From contig NZ_JAOVQN010000002.1 in the NCBI RefSeq assembly GCF_025673445.1, positions 1 through 64,000 of the forward strand: a stretch of 64,000 nucleotides of DNA, in the 5' to 3' direction. The notes under the pieces are model-generated. The model did not search any database, had not been told where the DNA came from, and saw nothing but the letters and a program-made list of their open reading frames with translations. A program made the position numbers and the translations under genes. The stretch is from Ruegeria_B marisflavi (GTDB taxonomy: Bacteria; Pseudomonadota; Alphaproteobacteria; Rhodobacterales; Rhodobacteraceae). Shown here piece by piece: positions 8,885 through 17,206 of the stretch (the first letter of the stretch is position 1; every line of letters starts with the position of its first letter).

Positions 8885-9691
8885 ATGTCGGGACTGTCTA
8901 TCGAAAACATATCCATGCGCTTTGACCTGCCAAATGGCAGCTCGGTGCAGGCGCTGAAAAACGTCTCGCTGCACCTGAACGCGGGCGAGTTGATGAGTGT
9001 CCTGGGCCCTTCGGGCTGCGGCAAGACCACTCTTCTCAACATCGTGGCAGGGTTCCTGGCACCGACCGAGGGCCATATCGCCATGAATGGCCACAAGGTG
9101 CACGGGCCGGATGCGGAACGTGGTATGGTGTTCCAGCAAGGCGCGCTGTTCGAATGGATGAACGTGCGCGACAATGTCAGTTTCGGCCCCCGGATGAAAG
9201 GTCAGCGAGAGGCGCAATACGGCAGCCAGGTCGACCACCTGCTCGATGTGACCGGTTTGGGCGATTTCAAGGACAAGGCAATCTATGAGCTTAGTGGCGG
9301 CATGCAACAGCGGGTTGCGCTGGCCCGTTGCCTGGCCAACGACCCCGACGTGATCCTGATGGACGAGCCGCTGGGTGCGCTGGATGCACTGACCCGCGAA
9401 AAGATGCAGGGCCTGGTCCTGAAACTCTGGAAGGAAACCGGCAAGACCATCATCCTGATCACCCATTCGGTCGAAGAGGCCCTGTTGCTGGGTGAACGCC
9501 TGCTGGTCATGGCGCCGCGCCCCGGACGCATCCACAAGGAATACCGTCTGCCCTATGCCGACATGGGGGTGAATGCGGACCTACGTGAGGTCAAGAAATC
9601 GCAAGGCTATTCCGAGACGCGAGAGGAAATCCTCTCGATGATCTGGGACATGGAAGAGGAAATCATGGGACGCACGGAGGCAGCACAATGA
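8885..9691 (+). CDS. tauB: Taurine ABC transporter, ATP-binding protein
   Basis: 268 residues from the ATG at 8885, chosen for the AGGAAAGG site in front; an upstream in-frame extension has no such site. Walker A is GPSGCGKTT (about residues 40-48), the ABC signature is LSGGMQQR and Walker B is VILMDEP. The H-loop His follows in LITHSVEEA. The protein powers taurine import at the inner face of the membrane. Its stop overlaps the tauC start by four bases (ATGA), indicating translational coupling. Confidence 0.92.
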   Translation: MSGLSIENISMRFDLPNGSSVQALKNVSLHLNAGELMSVLGPSGCGKTTLLNIVAGFLAPTEGHIAMNGHKVHGPDAERGMVFQQGALFEWMNVRDNVSFGPRMKGQREAQYGSQVDHLLDVTGLGDFKDKAIYELSGGMQQRVALARCLANDPDVILMDEPLGALDALTREKMQGLVLKLWKETGKTIILITHSVEEALLLGERLLVMAPRPGRIHKEYRLPYADMGVNADLREVKKSQGYSETREEILSMIWDMEEEIMGRTEAAQ

Positions 9692-10962
9692 TTGGCCTGA
9701 TTATCCTTGCGGTCTATGTGGCGATCTTTGTCGGGTCGTTCCTGGCCGTGCGCTTTTTCGTGCGCAAGACCACCAATGATTTTACCTCGCTCAAGACCGT
9801 GACATTCGGCGATGAAAGCGCGGTCACCTCGAACCGGATCGCCTCGGTGGTGTCGGTTCTCACCATCTTCCTGATCTGGGGGGCGTTTACCGGGTCGAAA
9901 TACGTGCCGTCCATCCTGCACGCGCCTGCGCCTTTTGTCGGCGACACCTCGTTTGTCTACACGCTCGAGGATGCCAATGGCGCTCGCGATGACGCGACCG
10001 TTCATGTCAAGGTCTATGCCTTTGGTGAAAAGACCGAGGACTTCGAAGTGGACCCGGGGCCCGGCTTTGCCAAGGACGATGCAGTCTCGATGACCGCGTC
10101 GCGCTCGACCACCATCATCTTTGATAAGAATGACGAAACCAATCGCAAGGAAGGCGCCAAGGTCGTCGCCATCGACGGCACGCCGATTTCGATCGGCAAG
10201 TCGATCAAGACCGCCGCGGGCCAGTTTTCGCTGACCGACAAGGGGGCGATCAGTTTCCAGCCCCCCTCGGGCTTGCAGATGGAGCCGATCTGGCTGCCGC
10301 CGCCTGAAGCCGTGGTCAGCCGCCTGGGCGAGATTGCGAAATCGGGCTATCGCGACAGCACCTTGTGGGAGCATCTGGGCTTCTCCCTGTTCCGCGTGAT
10401 CGCCGGTTTCTTCTTTGGTGCGCTGGTGGGCATTCCGCTGGGCTATGCCATGGGGTTGAGCGACTGGTTCCGGGGCTGGTTCGACCCCATCGTCGAATTC
10501 ATGCGCCCGGTGCCGCCGCTGGCCCTGATCCCGCTGGTCATCATCTGGGCGGGGATTGGCGAGACGGGCAAGATCATCCTGCTGTTCCTGGCTGCGCTCT
10601 GGATCATGGCCATCGCTGCCCGGTCGGGTGTCTCGGGGGTCCGGATCTCCAAGGTGCACGCCGCTTACTCGCTGGGCGCCAGTAAGGCGCAGATCATGCG
10701 CCATGTGATCGTGCCGAACTCGCTGCCCGAGATATTCACCGGCGCGCGGGTGGCGATGGGGGTCTGCTGGGGTACCGTGGTCGCCGCCGAACTGGTGGCG
10801 GCGGAAAAGGGCGCCGGGATGATGATCATGGTGGCATCCAAGTTCCAGCTGACCGATATCGTGATCATGGGGATCATCCTGATCGGCGTGATCGGCTTTG
10901 GCATCGACATCCTGATGCGCTGGGCCGAACGGGTGCTGGTACCCTGGAAAAGCAAGGGCTGA
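9688..10962 (+). CDS. tauC: Taurine ABC transporter, permease with long N-terminal extension
   Basis: 424 residues, against about 260-280 for most TauC/SsuC permeases. Residues from about 225 on are the canonical domain, with the EAA loop YSLGASKAQIMRHVIVPNSL that docks on TauB. The extra front part has two predicted membrane segments (about 3-25 and 50-68) and then about 140 mostly hydrophilic residues. These are rich in charged residues and probably periplasmic, with no motif I recognise. I believe long TauC proteins occur in other Rhodobacterales, so this is likely a lineage trait and not a fusion error. The start codon overlaps the end of tauB. Confidence 0.88.
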   Translation: MIGLIILAVYVAIFVGSFLAVRFFVRKTTNDFTSLKTVTFGDESAVTSNRIASVVSVLTIFLIWGAFTGSKYVPSILHAPAPFVGDTSFVYTLEDANGARDDATVHVKVYAFGEKTEDFEVDPGPGFAKDDAVSMTASRSTTIIFDKNDETNRKEGAKVVAIDGTPISIGKSIKTAAGQFSLTDKGAISFQPPSGLQMEPIWLPPPEAVVSRLGEIAKSGYRDSTLWEHLGFSLFRVIAGFFFGALVGIPLGYAMGLSDWFRGWFDPIVEFMRPVPPLALIPLVIIWAGIGETGKIILLFLAALWIMAIAARSGVSGVRISKVHAAYSLGASKAQIMRHVIVPNSLPEIFTGARVAMGVCWGTVVAAELVAAEKGAGMMIMVASKFQLTDIVIMGIILIGVIGFGIDILMRWAERVLVPWKSKG

Positions 10963-10981
10963 TCCACCTTCGGCAAGAAAA

Positions 10982-11007
10982 AACCGGGGCCCTACGGGGC
11001 CCCGGTT
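10982..11007 (+). terminator. Terminator hairpin after tauC
   Basis: An 11-bp perfect stem (aaccggggccc at 10982-10992, gggccccggtt at 10997-11007) has a 4-nt loop, 20 bp beyond tauC. The T run is weak on the plus strand (ctattgttg). On the minus strand it would be a stronger TTTTTT run, so the structure may act in both directions. Confidence 0.65.
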
Positions 11008-11103
11008 CTATTGTTGCGGCGGGCACGTGTTATTACGATCTTTCCTTGCCGGGCGTGTTTGTGCCACATCTGCGCGCAAGGCATCACTCAGGGAGGACAG
11101 GAC

Positions 11104-12732
11104 ATGACCGGCAACAGCATCTATGACCAGCATCTGGATCGGACTCGTGCCAATTTCACCCCGCTGTCACCATTGAGCATGATCGAGCGTACGGCGGCGA
11201 TCTATCCGGATAACCCCTCGGTGGTGTATGGCGCGCGCCGCTACACTTGGGCGGAAACCTATGCGCGTTGCCGGCGTCTGGCCGGGGCGCTGGCCGCGCG
11301 CGGGGTCGGTAAGGGCGACACCGTTTCGATCATCGCCGCCAATATCCCCGAGATGTACGAGGCGCATTTCGGTGTGCCCATGGTGGGCGCGGTGCTGAAC
11401 GCGATCAATACGCGCCTTGACGCCCCGATCATCGCCTTCATCCTGACCCATGCCGAGGCCAAGGCGTTGATCGTGGATCCCGAATTTTCGGCCGTTGTGC
11501 GCGAGGCCTTGGCACAGATCGACCGTCCTGACCTGCTGGTCATCGACATCGAGGATGCCAGTTTCGAAGGCGGGGAGCGGCTTGGCGCGTTGACCTATGA
11601 GGAACTTCTGGCCGGGGGTGACCCCGAGTTTGCCTGGTCGCTGCCGGATGATGAATGGGATGCGATCGCGCTGAACTATACCTCCGGCACCACCGGCAAC
11701 CCCAAGGGCGTGGTCTATCATCACCGCGGCGCGGCGCTGAACGCGAATACCAACATCCTCGACTGGGGGATGCCGAAACACTCCGTCTATCTGTGGACCC
11801 TGCCGATGTTTCATTGCAACGGCTGGTGTTTCCCCTGGACCATGGCGGCCAATGCCGGTGTGTCTGTCTGCCTGCGCGCCGTGCGGGACGAACCGATCTA
11901 TCGCGCTTTCCGTGAGGAAAAGGTGACCCATTTCTGCGGCGCGCCCATCGTGCTGAACATGCTCGCCAATGCGCCCGCGCATCTCAAGGATTTCGACCAC
12001 CAGATCAAGGTGATGACCGCAGGCGCACCGCCGCCCGCCGCCGTGATTGAAAAGATGGAGGCGATGGGCGTCGAGGTAACCCATGTCTATGGTCTGACCG
12101 AAACCTATGGCCCCTCGGTCGTCTGCGCCTGGAAAGAAGCGTGGGATGCGCAGCCTGCCAGCGAAAGGGCGGCATTGAAGGTGCGCCAAGGGGTCAAGAA
12201 CGCGGCGCTGTCCGGCCTGATGGTCGCGGATCCCGACACCCTGGAACCGGTGCCCGCCGATGGCGAGACCATGGGCGAGATCTTCATGCAGGGCAACGTG
12301 GTGATGAAAGGGTACCTCAAGAACCCCGATGCCACGGACAAGGCGTTTCGCGGCGGCTGGTTCGCCTCGGGAGATCTGGGGGTGATGCATCCCGATGGCT
12401 ATATCGCGCTCAAGGACCGGTCCAAGGATATCATCATCTCGGGGGGCGAGAACATCTCGTCTGTCGAGGTAGAGGGCGTACTTTACAAGCATCCGGCAGT
12501 GATGGAGGCCGCCGTGGTCGCCAAGCCGGACGAGAAATGGGGCGAGACGCCTTGTGCCTTTGTCGAGCTGAAACCGGGGGCCGAGGCCGATGCGGCCGAG
12601 ATCATCGCCTTTTGCCGGGCGAACATGGCGCATTTCAAGGCGCCGCGCACGGTCGTGTTCGGAGAGTTGCCCAAAACCTCGACCGGCAAGGTGCAGAAAT
12701 TCGTGTTGCGCGACCGGGCGCGGGCGCTCTGA
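11104..12732 (+). CDS. Acyl-CoA synthetase, DmdB-like (methylmercaptopropionate-CoA ligase candidate)
   Basis: 542 residues from the ATG at 11104, preceded by AGGGAGG. It is a member of the AMP-forming ligase superfamily: P-loop YTSGTTGNPKGV near residue 190, A5 motif VYGLTETYGP, A8 motif ISGGENISSVEVE near 445, and the catalytic Lys in PKTSTGKVQK near 525. These enzymes join a carboxylic acid to CoA through an acyl-adenylate. In Ruegeria pomeroyi a ligase next to tauABC has been assigned as a second DmdB acting on 3-methylmercaptopropionate from DMSP demethylation. Position and sequence fit that enzyme, but related ligases use short and medium fatty acids, so the substrate is inferred. A terminator separates it from tauC. 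Confidence 0.8.
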   Translation: MTGNSIYDQHLDRTRANFTPLSPLSMIERTAAIYPDNPSVVYGARRYTWAETYARCRRLAGALAARGVGKGDTVSIIAANIPEMYEAHFGVPMVGAVLNAINTRLDAPIIAFILTHAEAKALIVDPEFSAVVREALAQIDRPDLLVIDIEDASFEGGERLGALTYEELLAGGDPEFAWSLPDDEWDAIALNYTSGTTGNPKGVVYHHRGAALNANTNILDWGMPKHSVYLWTLPMFHCNGWCFPWTMAANAGVSVCLRAVRDEPIYRAFREEKVTHFCGAPIVLNMLANAPAHLKDFDHQIKVMTAGAPPPAAVIEKMEAMGVEVTHVYGLTETYGPSVVCAWKEAWDAQPASERAALKVRQGVKNAALSGLMVADPDTLEPVPADGETMGEIFMQGNVVMKGYLKNPDATDKAFRGGWFASGDLGVMHPDGYIALKDRSKDIIISGGENISSVEVEGVLYKHPAVMEAAVVAKPDEKWGETPCAFVELKPGAEADAAEIIAFCRANMAHFKAPRTVVFGELPKTSTGKVQKFVLRDRARAL

Positions 12733-12733
12733 C

Positions 12734-13579
12734 ATGACGGTCCCCGGACTTGATATCGCCCCGATGAGCCTGGCGGACCTGGACATGGTTCTGGACTGGG
12801 CGGCGGCCGAAGGCTGGAACCCTGGGCTGGATGACGCGCGCGCCTTCCATGCCGCCGATGACCGGGGGTTCTTTCTGGCCCGAGTGGGCAGCGAACCCGT
12901 CGCGGCAATCTCGGTGGTTAACCACGATGCCGGTAACGCCTTTCTGGGCCTCTACCTCTGCCGGCCCGACTGGCGGGGGCAGGGGATTGGGCTGGCGACC
13001 TGGATCCATGCGCTGGAACACGCGGGTACTCGATCTGTCGGTCTCGATGGCGTGGCGGCGCAAGAGGCGAACTATGCCAAGTCCGGTTTCGTGCGCACCG
13101 GGGCCAGTCTGCGGCACGAAGGGTTTTGGCCGGCGGCCCGGTCTCCTGAAGTACGAGCGGCGGATGCAGCGGACATGCCACGGTTGATCGAATTGGACGC
13201 CGCGGCCGGTGGCTTTGGTCGCCCGGCATTCCTGAACGCCTGGCTGGCACCAGACCAGCCCGAGCGGTCCACGCGGCTGTTGCAAAAGGACGGCGAGATC
13301 GTCGGCTTTGCCACATGGCGGACTTATCGCGACGGAACCAAGATCGGACCCGTCATCGCGCCGAGCACTGCCACAGCACTGGAGTTGATCGCCGATATCG
13401 CCGCTGAGCGTCCGAATGGCCCGCTGATCGTCGATTTGCCCGAGGCCAATACGGCGCTGCGCCGCGCGCTGGAAGGTGCCGGGTTTACCGTGCCTTTTGC
13501 AACGGCCCGGATGTATCGCGGCACGGTCCCGCAGACAGGTCCGGGGTTGCAGGCGATTGCCACAATGGAACTGGGCTGA
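12734..13579 (+). CDS. GNAT-family N-acetyltransferase, two-domain type
   Basis: 281 residues from the ATG at 12734, one base after the ligase stop, so the two are probably co-translated. The N-terminal GNAT fold contains the acetyl-CoA loop CRPDWRGQGIGLATW (R/Q-x-x-G-x-G/A at about residues 80-87). The second half looks like the partner domain seen in YitH-type two-domain acetyltransferases and ends with a region resembling the last strand-helix of a GNAT fold. The substrate is unknown. The neighbourhood does not settle whether it belongs to the ligase pathway or merely trails it. Confidence 0.8.
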   Translation: MTVPGLDIAPMSLADLDMVLDWAAAEGWNPGLDDARAFHAADDRGFFLARVGSEPVAAISVVNHDAGNAFLGLYLCRPDWRGQGIGLATWIHALEHAGTRSVGLDGVAAQEANYAKSGFVRTGASLRHEGFWPAARSPEVRAADAADMPRLIELDAAAGGFGRPAFLNAWLAPDQPERSTRLLQKDGEIVGFATWRTYRDGTKIGPVIAPSTATALELIADIAAERPNGPLIVDLPEANTALRRALEGAGFTVPFATARMYRGTVPQTGPGLQAIATMELG

Positions 13580-13583
13580 GCGC

Positions 13584-13916
13584 CTAGTCGAACAACGACA
13601 GGTCAAGCTCCAGCATCTCGCCCATCCAGATGGCCCGGTCGCGGTGATCGCGCAATTCGTCGCCGGTCTCGGGATGGGCGAAAATGGTCAACCCCTGCCT
13701 GTTCAGCATCAGCCAGGGCACGACCTGGTCGAACGCGTCCGGGCCAAAGGCCAGTTGGCAGCTCCAGCGCGGATGCGGGCCGACATTCCGAGCGTGAACC
13801 CGGCCCATCTGCACCGGAAACAGCTGCGCCGCCTGTTCGCAGACCTGCCGGGCGGTCGCCTCGCTGTCGGCGTCGAAATAGACATGGGCATGATAGCCGG
13901 TGATGGACTGGTTCAT
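13584..13916 (-). CDS. DOPA 4,5-dioxygenase family protein
   Basis: 110 residues from the ATG at 13916, chosen for AGGAGA seven bases upstream; in-frame starts further out lack one. The sequence begins ITGYHAHVYFDADS and contains VGPHPRWSCQLAF, the two His-bearing strands typical of the small DOPA-4,5-dioxygenase-like family (PF08883 type). Relatives cleave extradiol ring substrates, but bacterial members are mostly uncharacterised. It is convergent with the GNAT gene (4-bp gap) and lies 85 bp downstream of the ureohydrolase gene on the same strand. Confidence 0.8.
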   Translation of the reverse strand: MNQSITGYHAHVYFDADSEATARQVCEQAAQLFPVQMGRVHARNVGPHPRWSCQLAFGPDAFDQVVPWLMLNRQGLTIFAHPETGDELRDHRDRAIWMGEMLELDLSLFD

Positions 13917-14001
13917 CGGTGTCTCCTGTTTCATATTGGGCAATCTGCCGATGCGAAAGTGCGCCTGCAATTCCGTACAGACGAACCGCACCTGTGCGCT
14001 T

Positions 14002-14961
14002 TCAGCGTTTCCGGTGGTGCAGCACCCGCCCCAGCGTGTTCATCAAGAGTTGCGCAGCCAGGATCGAGGTGCCGCCGGTCTGGTCATAGTCCGGGGCTAC
14101 CTCGACCAGGTCGATGCCCACGATATCGCCCCTCCGGGCCAACCCGTCGATCAGCTCAAGTACCTCGTAATACTGGAACCCTCCATGGCTGGGTGTTCCG
14201 GTTCCCGGCGCGATAGAGGGGTCGAAGGCGTCGATGTCGATCGTCAGGTAATAGCGCACGCCTGCGGGGATCCGGGCAAGCATCGCCTCGGTCCCCATCC
14301 GGCGGACATGGCGCACCGACTGGATATCCGACCCCATGGCGCGCGCTGCATCGTAGCCATCCTTTGCCGTGGACGAGACGTTGCGGATGCCGATCTGGCT
14401 CAGCCCAGTGACATAGGGTTTTTCCGCTGCGCGCCGCATCGGGTTGCCATGGCCATAGCGCACGCCGTGCCGTTCATCGACGAAGTCGAGATGCGCGTCG
14501 ATCTGCACCACATGGATCGGGTCCTGATCGTCAAAGGCGTTGATGCAGGGGATGTTGACCGAATGATCGCCCCCCAGAACCACCGGCAACGCACCCGATT
14601 GCAGGATCTTGCGCACGCCGAACTCGATATTGGCGTGACTCTTCATCGTGTCGGTATGCACGATATCGGCATCGCCGATATCGACGATGCGCACTTTGGC
14701 CGGGTCCAGATAAGTGATGTCGTCTTCGAAGTCATAAGCACCGGCATGGCCGAATGAAAACAGGGTCGAGGCCTCGCGGATGCCGCGTGGCCCCATGCGC
14801 GCGCCTGACCGCCACTGGGCCCCGAAATCGAACGGCGCGCCCAGGATCGCGGCATCGGCGTCGATATTGTCCCAATCCTCGACATAGGGATACTTGCCGA
14901 AGGTACAGATCCCCACGAAAGGCAGGTTCAGCCGCCCACCTTCATAGCCATGTTTGGCCAT
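14002..14961 (-). CDS. speB: Agmatinase / guanidino-acid ureohydrolase
   Basis: 319 residues from the ATG at 14961, which has AAGGAG upstream; the longer frame reads through a non-coding leader. All manganese-site motifs of the ureohydrolase family are present: VLGGDHSVN (about 123-131), QIDAHLDF (about 147-154) and TIDIDAFDPSIAPGTGTP (about 230-247). The enzyme splits urea from a guanidino compound. Members of this subgroup act on agmatine, guanidinobutyrate or guanidinopropionate, and the sequence alone does not decide, so the symbol is provisional. Confidence 0.85.
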   Translation of the reverse strand: MAKHGYEGGRLNLPFVGICTFGKYPYVEDWDNIDADAAILGAPFDFGAQWRSGARMGPRGIREASTLFSFGHAGAYDFEDDITYLDPAKVRIVDIGDADIVHTDTMKSHANIEFGVRKILQSGALPVVLGGDHSVNIPCINAFDDQDPIHVVQIDAHLDFVDERHGVRYGHGNPMRRAAEKPYVTGLSQIGIRNVSSTAKDGYDAARAMGSDIQSVRHVRRMGTEAMLARIPAGVRYYLTIDIDAFDPSIAPGTGTPSHGGFQYYEVLELIDGLARRGDIVGIDLVEVAPDYDQTGGTSILAAQLLMNTLGRVLHHRKR

Positions 14962-15094
14962 TTGCCGCGCTCCTTGCTTACAGTCTCTGCCAGTAAGCGG
15001 ATCGGAGCCACCCTTGTCCAGCGCCAAGCACGACCGTTGACGTTTTGGGGGCGGCAAGGGTTTACTGGCGATTGGAACCATGGGAGGGGCGATA

Positions 15095-15649
15095 ATGGCT
15101 GCTACACCACCAGTATGCGACTTTGGCTGGAAAGCCCCGGATTTTACTTTGCTGGGCACCGACGGGCAAAACCACAGCCTGTCCGCCTTGGCGGGTGAGG
15201 CGGGAACGCTGGTCATGTTCATCTGCAACCACTGCCCCTATGTTCTGGCTGTGCTGGACCGCATCCTGCGCGACGCGCGCGATTTGCAGGCGCTGGGCGT
15301 CGGAGTTATTGCCATCTGTTCGAATGATGCAGAATCGTATCCGGCCGACGATTTCGAGAACATGAAGAAAATGGCGGCGGAACAGGCGTTTCCGTTCCCC
15401 TATCTGCATGACGAGGATCAGAGGATCGCGCGCGCCTATGATGCGGCCTGCACGCCGGATTTCTTCGGTTTCAACAGCGCGATGGAGTTGCAGTATCGCG
15501 GCCGGCTCGATGCCTCGCGCAATACCGCTGGGCCGGCTGACCTACGCCGAGACCTGTTCGAGGCGATGAAACAGGTGGCCGAAACCGGGCGCGGACCCAG
15601 CGATCAGATCCCGTCGATGGGCTGCTCGATCAAATGGAAAGCGGCCTAG
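15095..15649 (+). CDS. Thioredoxin-fold protein (AhpC/TSA-like)
   Basis: 184 residues. I chose the ATG at 15095 because GGGAGGGG lies ten bases upstream; the ATG at 15080 would place that site inside the gene. The sequence APDFTLLGTDGQ followed by MFICNHCPYVLAVLDRIL is the peroxiredoxin/TlpA-like start with a CxxC pair (CNHC). A Cys in the C-terminal GCSIKWK is also conserved in this group as I recall. There is no signal peptide, so it acts in the cytoplasm, probably in thiol redox chemistry. It is divergent from the ureohydrolase and convergent with maiA. Confidence 0.8.
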   Translation: MAATPPVCDFGWKAPDFTLLGTDGQNHSLSALAGEAGTLVMFICNHCPYVLAVLDRILRDARDLQALGVGVIAICSNDAESYPADDFENMKKMAAEQAFPFPYLHDEDQRIARAYDAACTPDFFGFNSAMELQYRGRLDASRNTAGPADLRRDLFEAMKQVAETGRGPSDQIPSMGCSIKWKAA

Positions 15650-15663
15650 TGGCCACTTTCTGA

Positions 15664-16305
15664 TCAACCGGCAGGCGCGTGCCGGTCGGGATGTGCGGCG
15701 GCAAAGGCCGGATGCCCGTTGCACGCGGTTTCCACCGATAGAAGGCGCGGCATGTCGCTGATATCCACTTCCCACCGGCGGGCATTGTAAATCTGCGGCA
15801 TCAGGCAGATATCGGCCAGCCCAGGTGTGTCGCCGCAGCAGTAGGGCGATTGCTCGAACTCGGCCAGCATCGTCTCAAAGGCCTGCAACCCGGGGCGGAT
15901 GAAATGGCGCATCCAGTCGCCGGGCATTCCCTCGGCCCCGCCGCTGAGCTGCGTGGCATGGCGGGCAACCTTCAGGTTGCAGACTGGGTGGATATCGACC
16001 GCGATCGCCTGCGCCAGCGCCTGTACCTGCGCCCGGCCTGCCGGGTCGGCGGGCACCAGCCCCAGACCACGGGTCTGATCGAGATAGTCGAGCATCGCCA
16101 GCGACTGCGTCAGCCGCAGCCCGTCGATGTCAAGCACCGGCACCAACCCCTGCGGATTGCGCGCCAGATGCACCTCTGAGCGGTGCTCGCCCTTGACCAG
16201 ATCGACCGGAACCGCCCGATAGGCGATGCCCGCGAGGTTGAGCGCGATGCGCAGACGGTAACTGGCCGACGAGCGCCAGTAGTCATAGAGAATGATTTCG
16301 GACAT
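15664..16305 (-). CDS. maiA: Maleylacetoacetate isomerase
   Basis: 213 residues, zeta-class glutathione transferase. The N-terminal LYDYWRSSASYRLRIALNL carries the SSxSYR glutathione-activating signature (Ala in place of the usual Cys, common in bacteria), and the NPQGLVPVL loop with cis-Pro follows. It converts maleylacetoacetate to fumarylacetoacetate, between HmgA and FahA, both encoded about 4-7 kb upstream on the same strand. A terminator-like hairpin lies between it and the preceding VOC gene, so it may also have its own promoter. Confidence 0.9.
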   Translation of the reverse strand: MSEIILYDYWRSSASYRLRIALNLAGIAYRAVPVDLVKGEHRSEVHLARNPQGLVPVLDIDGLRLTQSLAMLDYLDQTRGLGLVPADPAGRAQVQALAQAIAVDIHPVCNLKVARHATQLSGGAEGMPGDWMRHFIRPGLQAFETMLAEFEQSPYCCGDTPGLADICLMPQIYNARRWEVDISDMPRLLSVETACNGHPAFAAAHPDRHAPAG

Positions 16306-16412
16306 GGGGCGTCTTTCCTGTCTGGGGCAGGGCGATACTAGGCGGTTGCCGTCGCGGTGTTAACCGCTGTCACGGCGTCATTGGCTCGGGCGCGTCTTGC
16401 GCGCCAAAAGGA

Positions 16413-16431
16413 CCCGGTGCGCAGCACCGGG
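16413..16431 (-). terminator. Terminator hairpin downstream of the VOC gene
   Basis: An 8-bp G+C stem (cccggtgc at 16413-16420, gcaccggg at 16424-16431) has a 3-nt loop. On the minus strand it is followed by CCTTTTGG. It sits 25 bp past the VOC stop codon and ahead of maiA. Confidence 0.6.
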
Positions 16432-16455
16432 CCCGATCTGGGTCGAGGGCTTGCC

Positions 16456-17001
16456 TCAGACGCTCTTGTTCAGTTCCTTGGCATGCAGCCAGGCGGCGTG
16501 CTGCGGCGCCTTCTTGGTGCGCGACCACTCTTCGAGCATGTCCCACTTGACCTCGTCCATGCGTTTCAGCAGCGCTTCTTCCTCCGGATCCGGGCAGGCC
16601 AGTTCGACACGGTGTCCGTTCGGGTCGAAGAAATAGATCGAGTGGAAGATTGAGTGATCGGTGACGCCCAGAACCTCGACACCATTGGCTTCCAGATGCT
16701 CCTTGAACTCGATCAGCGTCTCGCGATCCTTGACCTTGAACGCGATATGCTGGACCCAGATCGGCGTGTTCGGGTCACGGCCCATCTCGGGCTTGGTCGG
16801 CAGTTCGAAGAAGGCCAGAACATTGCCGTTGCCCGCATCCAGGAACAAGTGCATGTACGGATCGGGTTCATGGGTCGAAGGGACATGATCCTCGGCAATC
16901 GCCAGGATGAAGTCCATGTTCAGCATCTTGCCATACCACTCGACGGTTTCCTTGGCGTCCTTGCAGCGATAGGCGACGTGGTGGATTTTCTCGATTTTCA
17001 T
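16456..17001 (-). CDS. VOC-family (glyoxalase/dioxygenase fold) protein
   Basis: 181 residues from the ATG at 17001. Its ribosome site AAGGAG is the last codons of the upstream gene, so the two are coupled. Possible metal ligands of the vicinal-oxygen-chelate fold are visible in KIHHVAYRC (about 3-11), WVQHIAFKV (about 82-90) and GHRVELACP (about 128-136). The C-terminal 50 residues form a charged helix beyond the VOC core. Its place inside the homogentisate operon suggests ring-cleavage or isomerase chemistry on an aromatic intermediate. The exact reaction cannot be read from the sequence. Confidence 0.8.
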   Translation of the reverse strand: MKIEKIHHVAYRCKDAKETVEWYGKMLNMDFILAIAEDHVPSTHEPDPYMHLFLDAGNGNVLAFFELPTKPEMGRDPNTPIWVQHIAFKVKDRETLIEFKEHLEANGVEVLGVTDHSIFHSIYFFDPNGHRVELACPDPEEEALLKRMDEVKWDMLEEWSRTKKAPQHAAWLHAKELNKSV

Positions 17002-17006
17002 GTTGC

Positions 17007-17201
17007 TCACTCCTTGAAGGCGGCGGCCTGGATGGCCTGGGTCAGGATGGCCCGGTCGCCGATTTGGTTGGCCAGCACCAGAACGAGGCGCGCGTTCAGC
17101 GCGTCGCTCTGTGCCTTGTCGAGCCCTTCGTGCGCCGCCAACAGTTCGGCGTAGAAGTCATCGGCTCCGTTGATGTTCGGGGTCAGGATCAGATCGGACA
17201 T
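17007..17201 (-). CDS. Small DUF2783-type protein
   Basis: 64 residues from the ATG at 17201. Its AAGGAG ribosome site overlaps the last codons of the hydroxylase gene, and its own last codons carry the site for the VOC gene, giving three tightly coupled genes. The sequence LILTPNINGADDFYAELLAA then LDKAQSDALNARLVLVLANQ looks like a helical bundle without catalytic residues. I recognise it as the small protein that accompanies MhpA-like hydroxylases in proteobacterial aromatic clusters. A role as hydroxylase partner or chaperone is inferred from that linkage. Confidence 0.75.
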   Translation of the reverse strand: MSDLILTPNINGADDFYAELLAAHEGLDKAQSDALNARLVLVLANQIGDRAILTQAIQAAAFKE

Positions 17202-17206
17202 GGGTG

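Noticed and set aside
9607..10704. Antisense frames of 300 residues or more opposite tauC, the ligase gene and the acyl-CoA dehydrogenase gene
   Set aside because: They are typical shadow frames in high G+C DNA, rich in Arg, His and Gln, without ribosome sites or homology. The opposite strand encodes clear enzymes.
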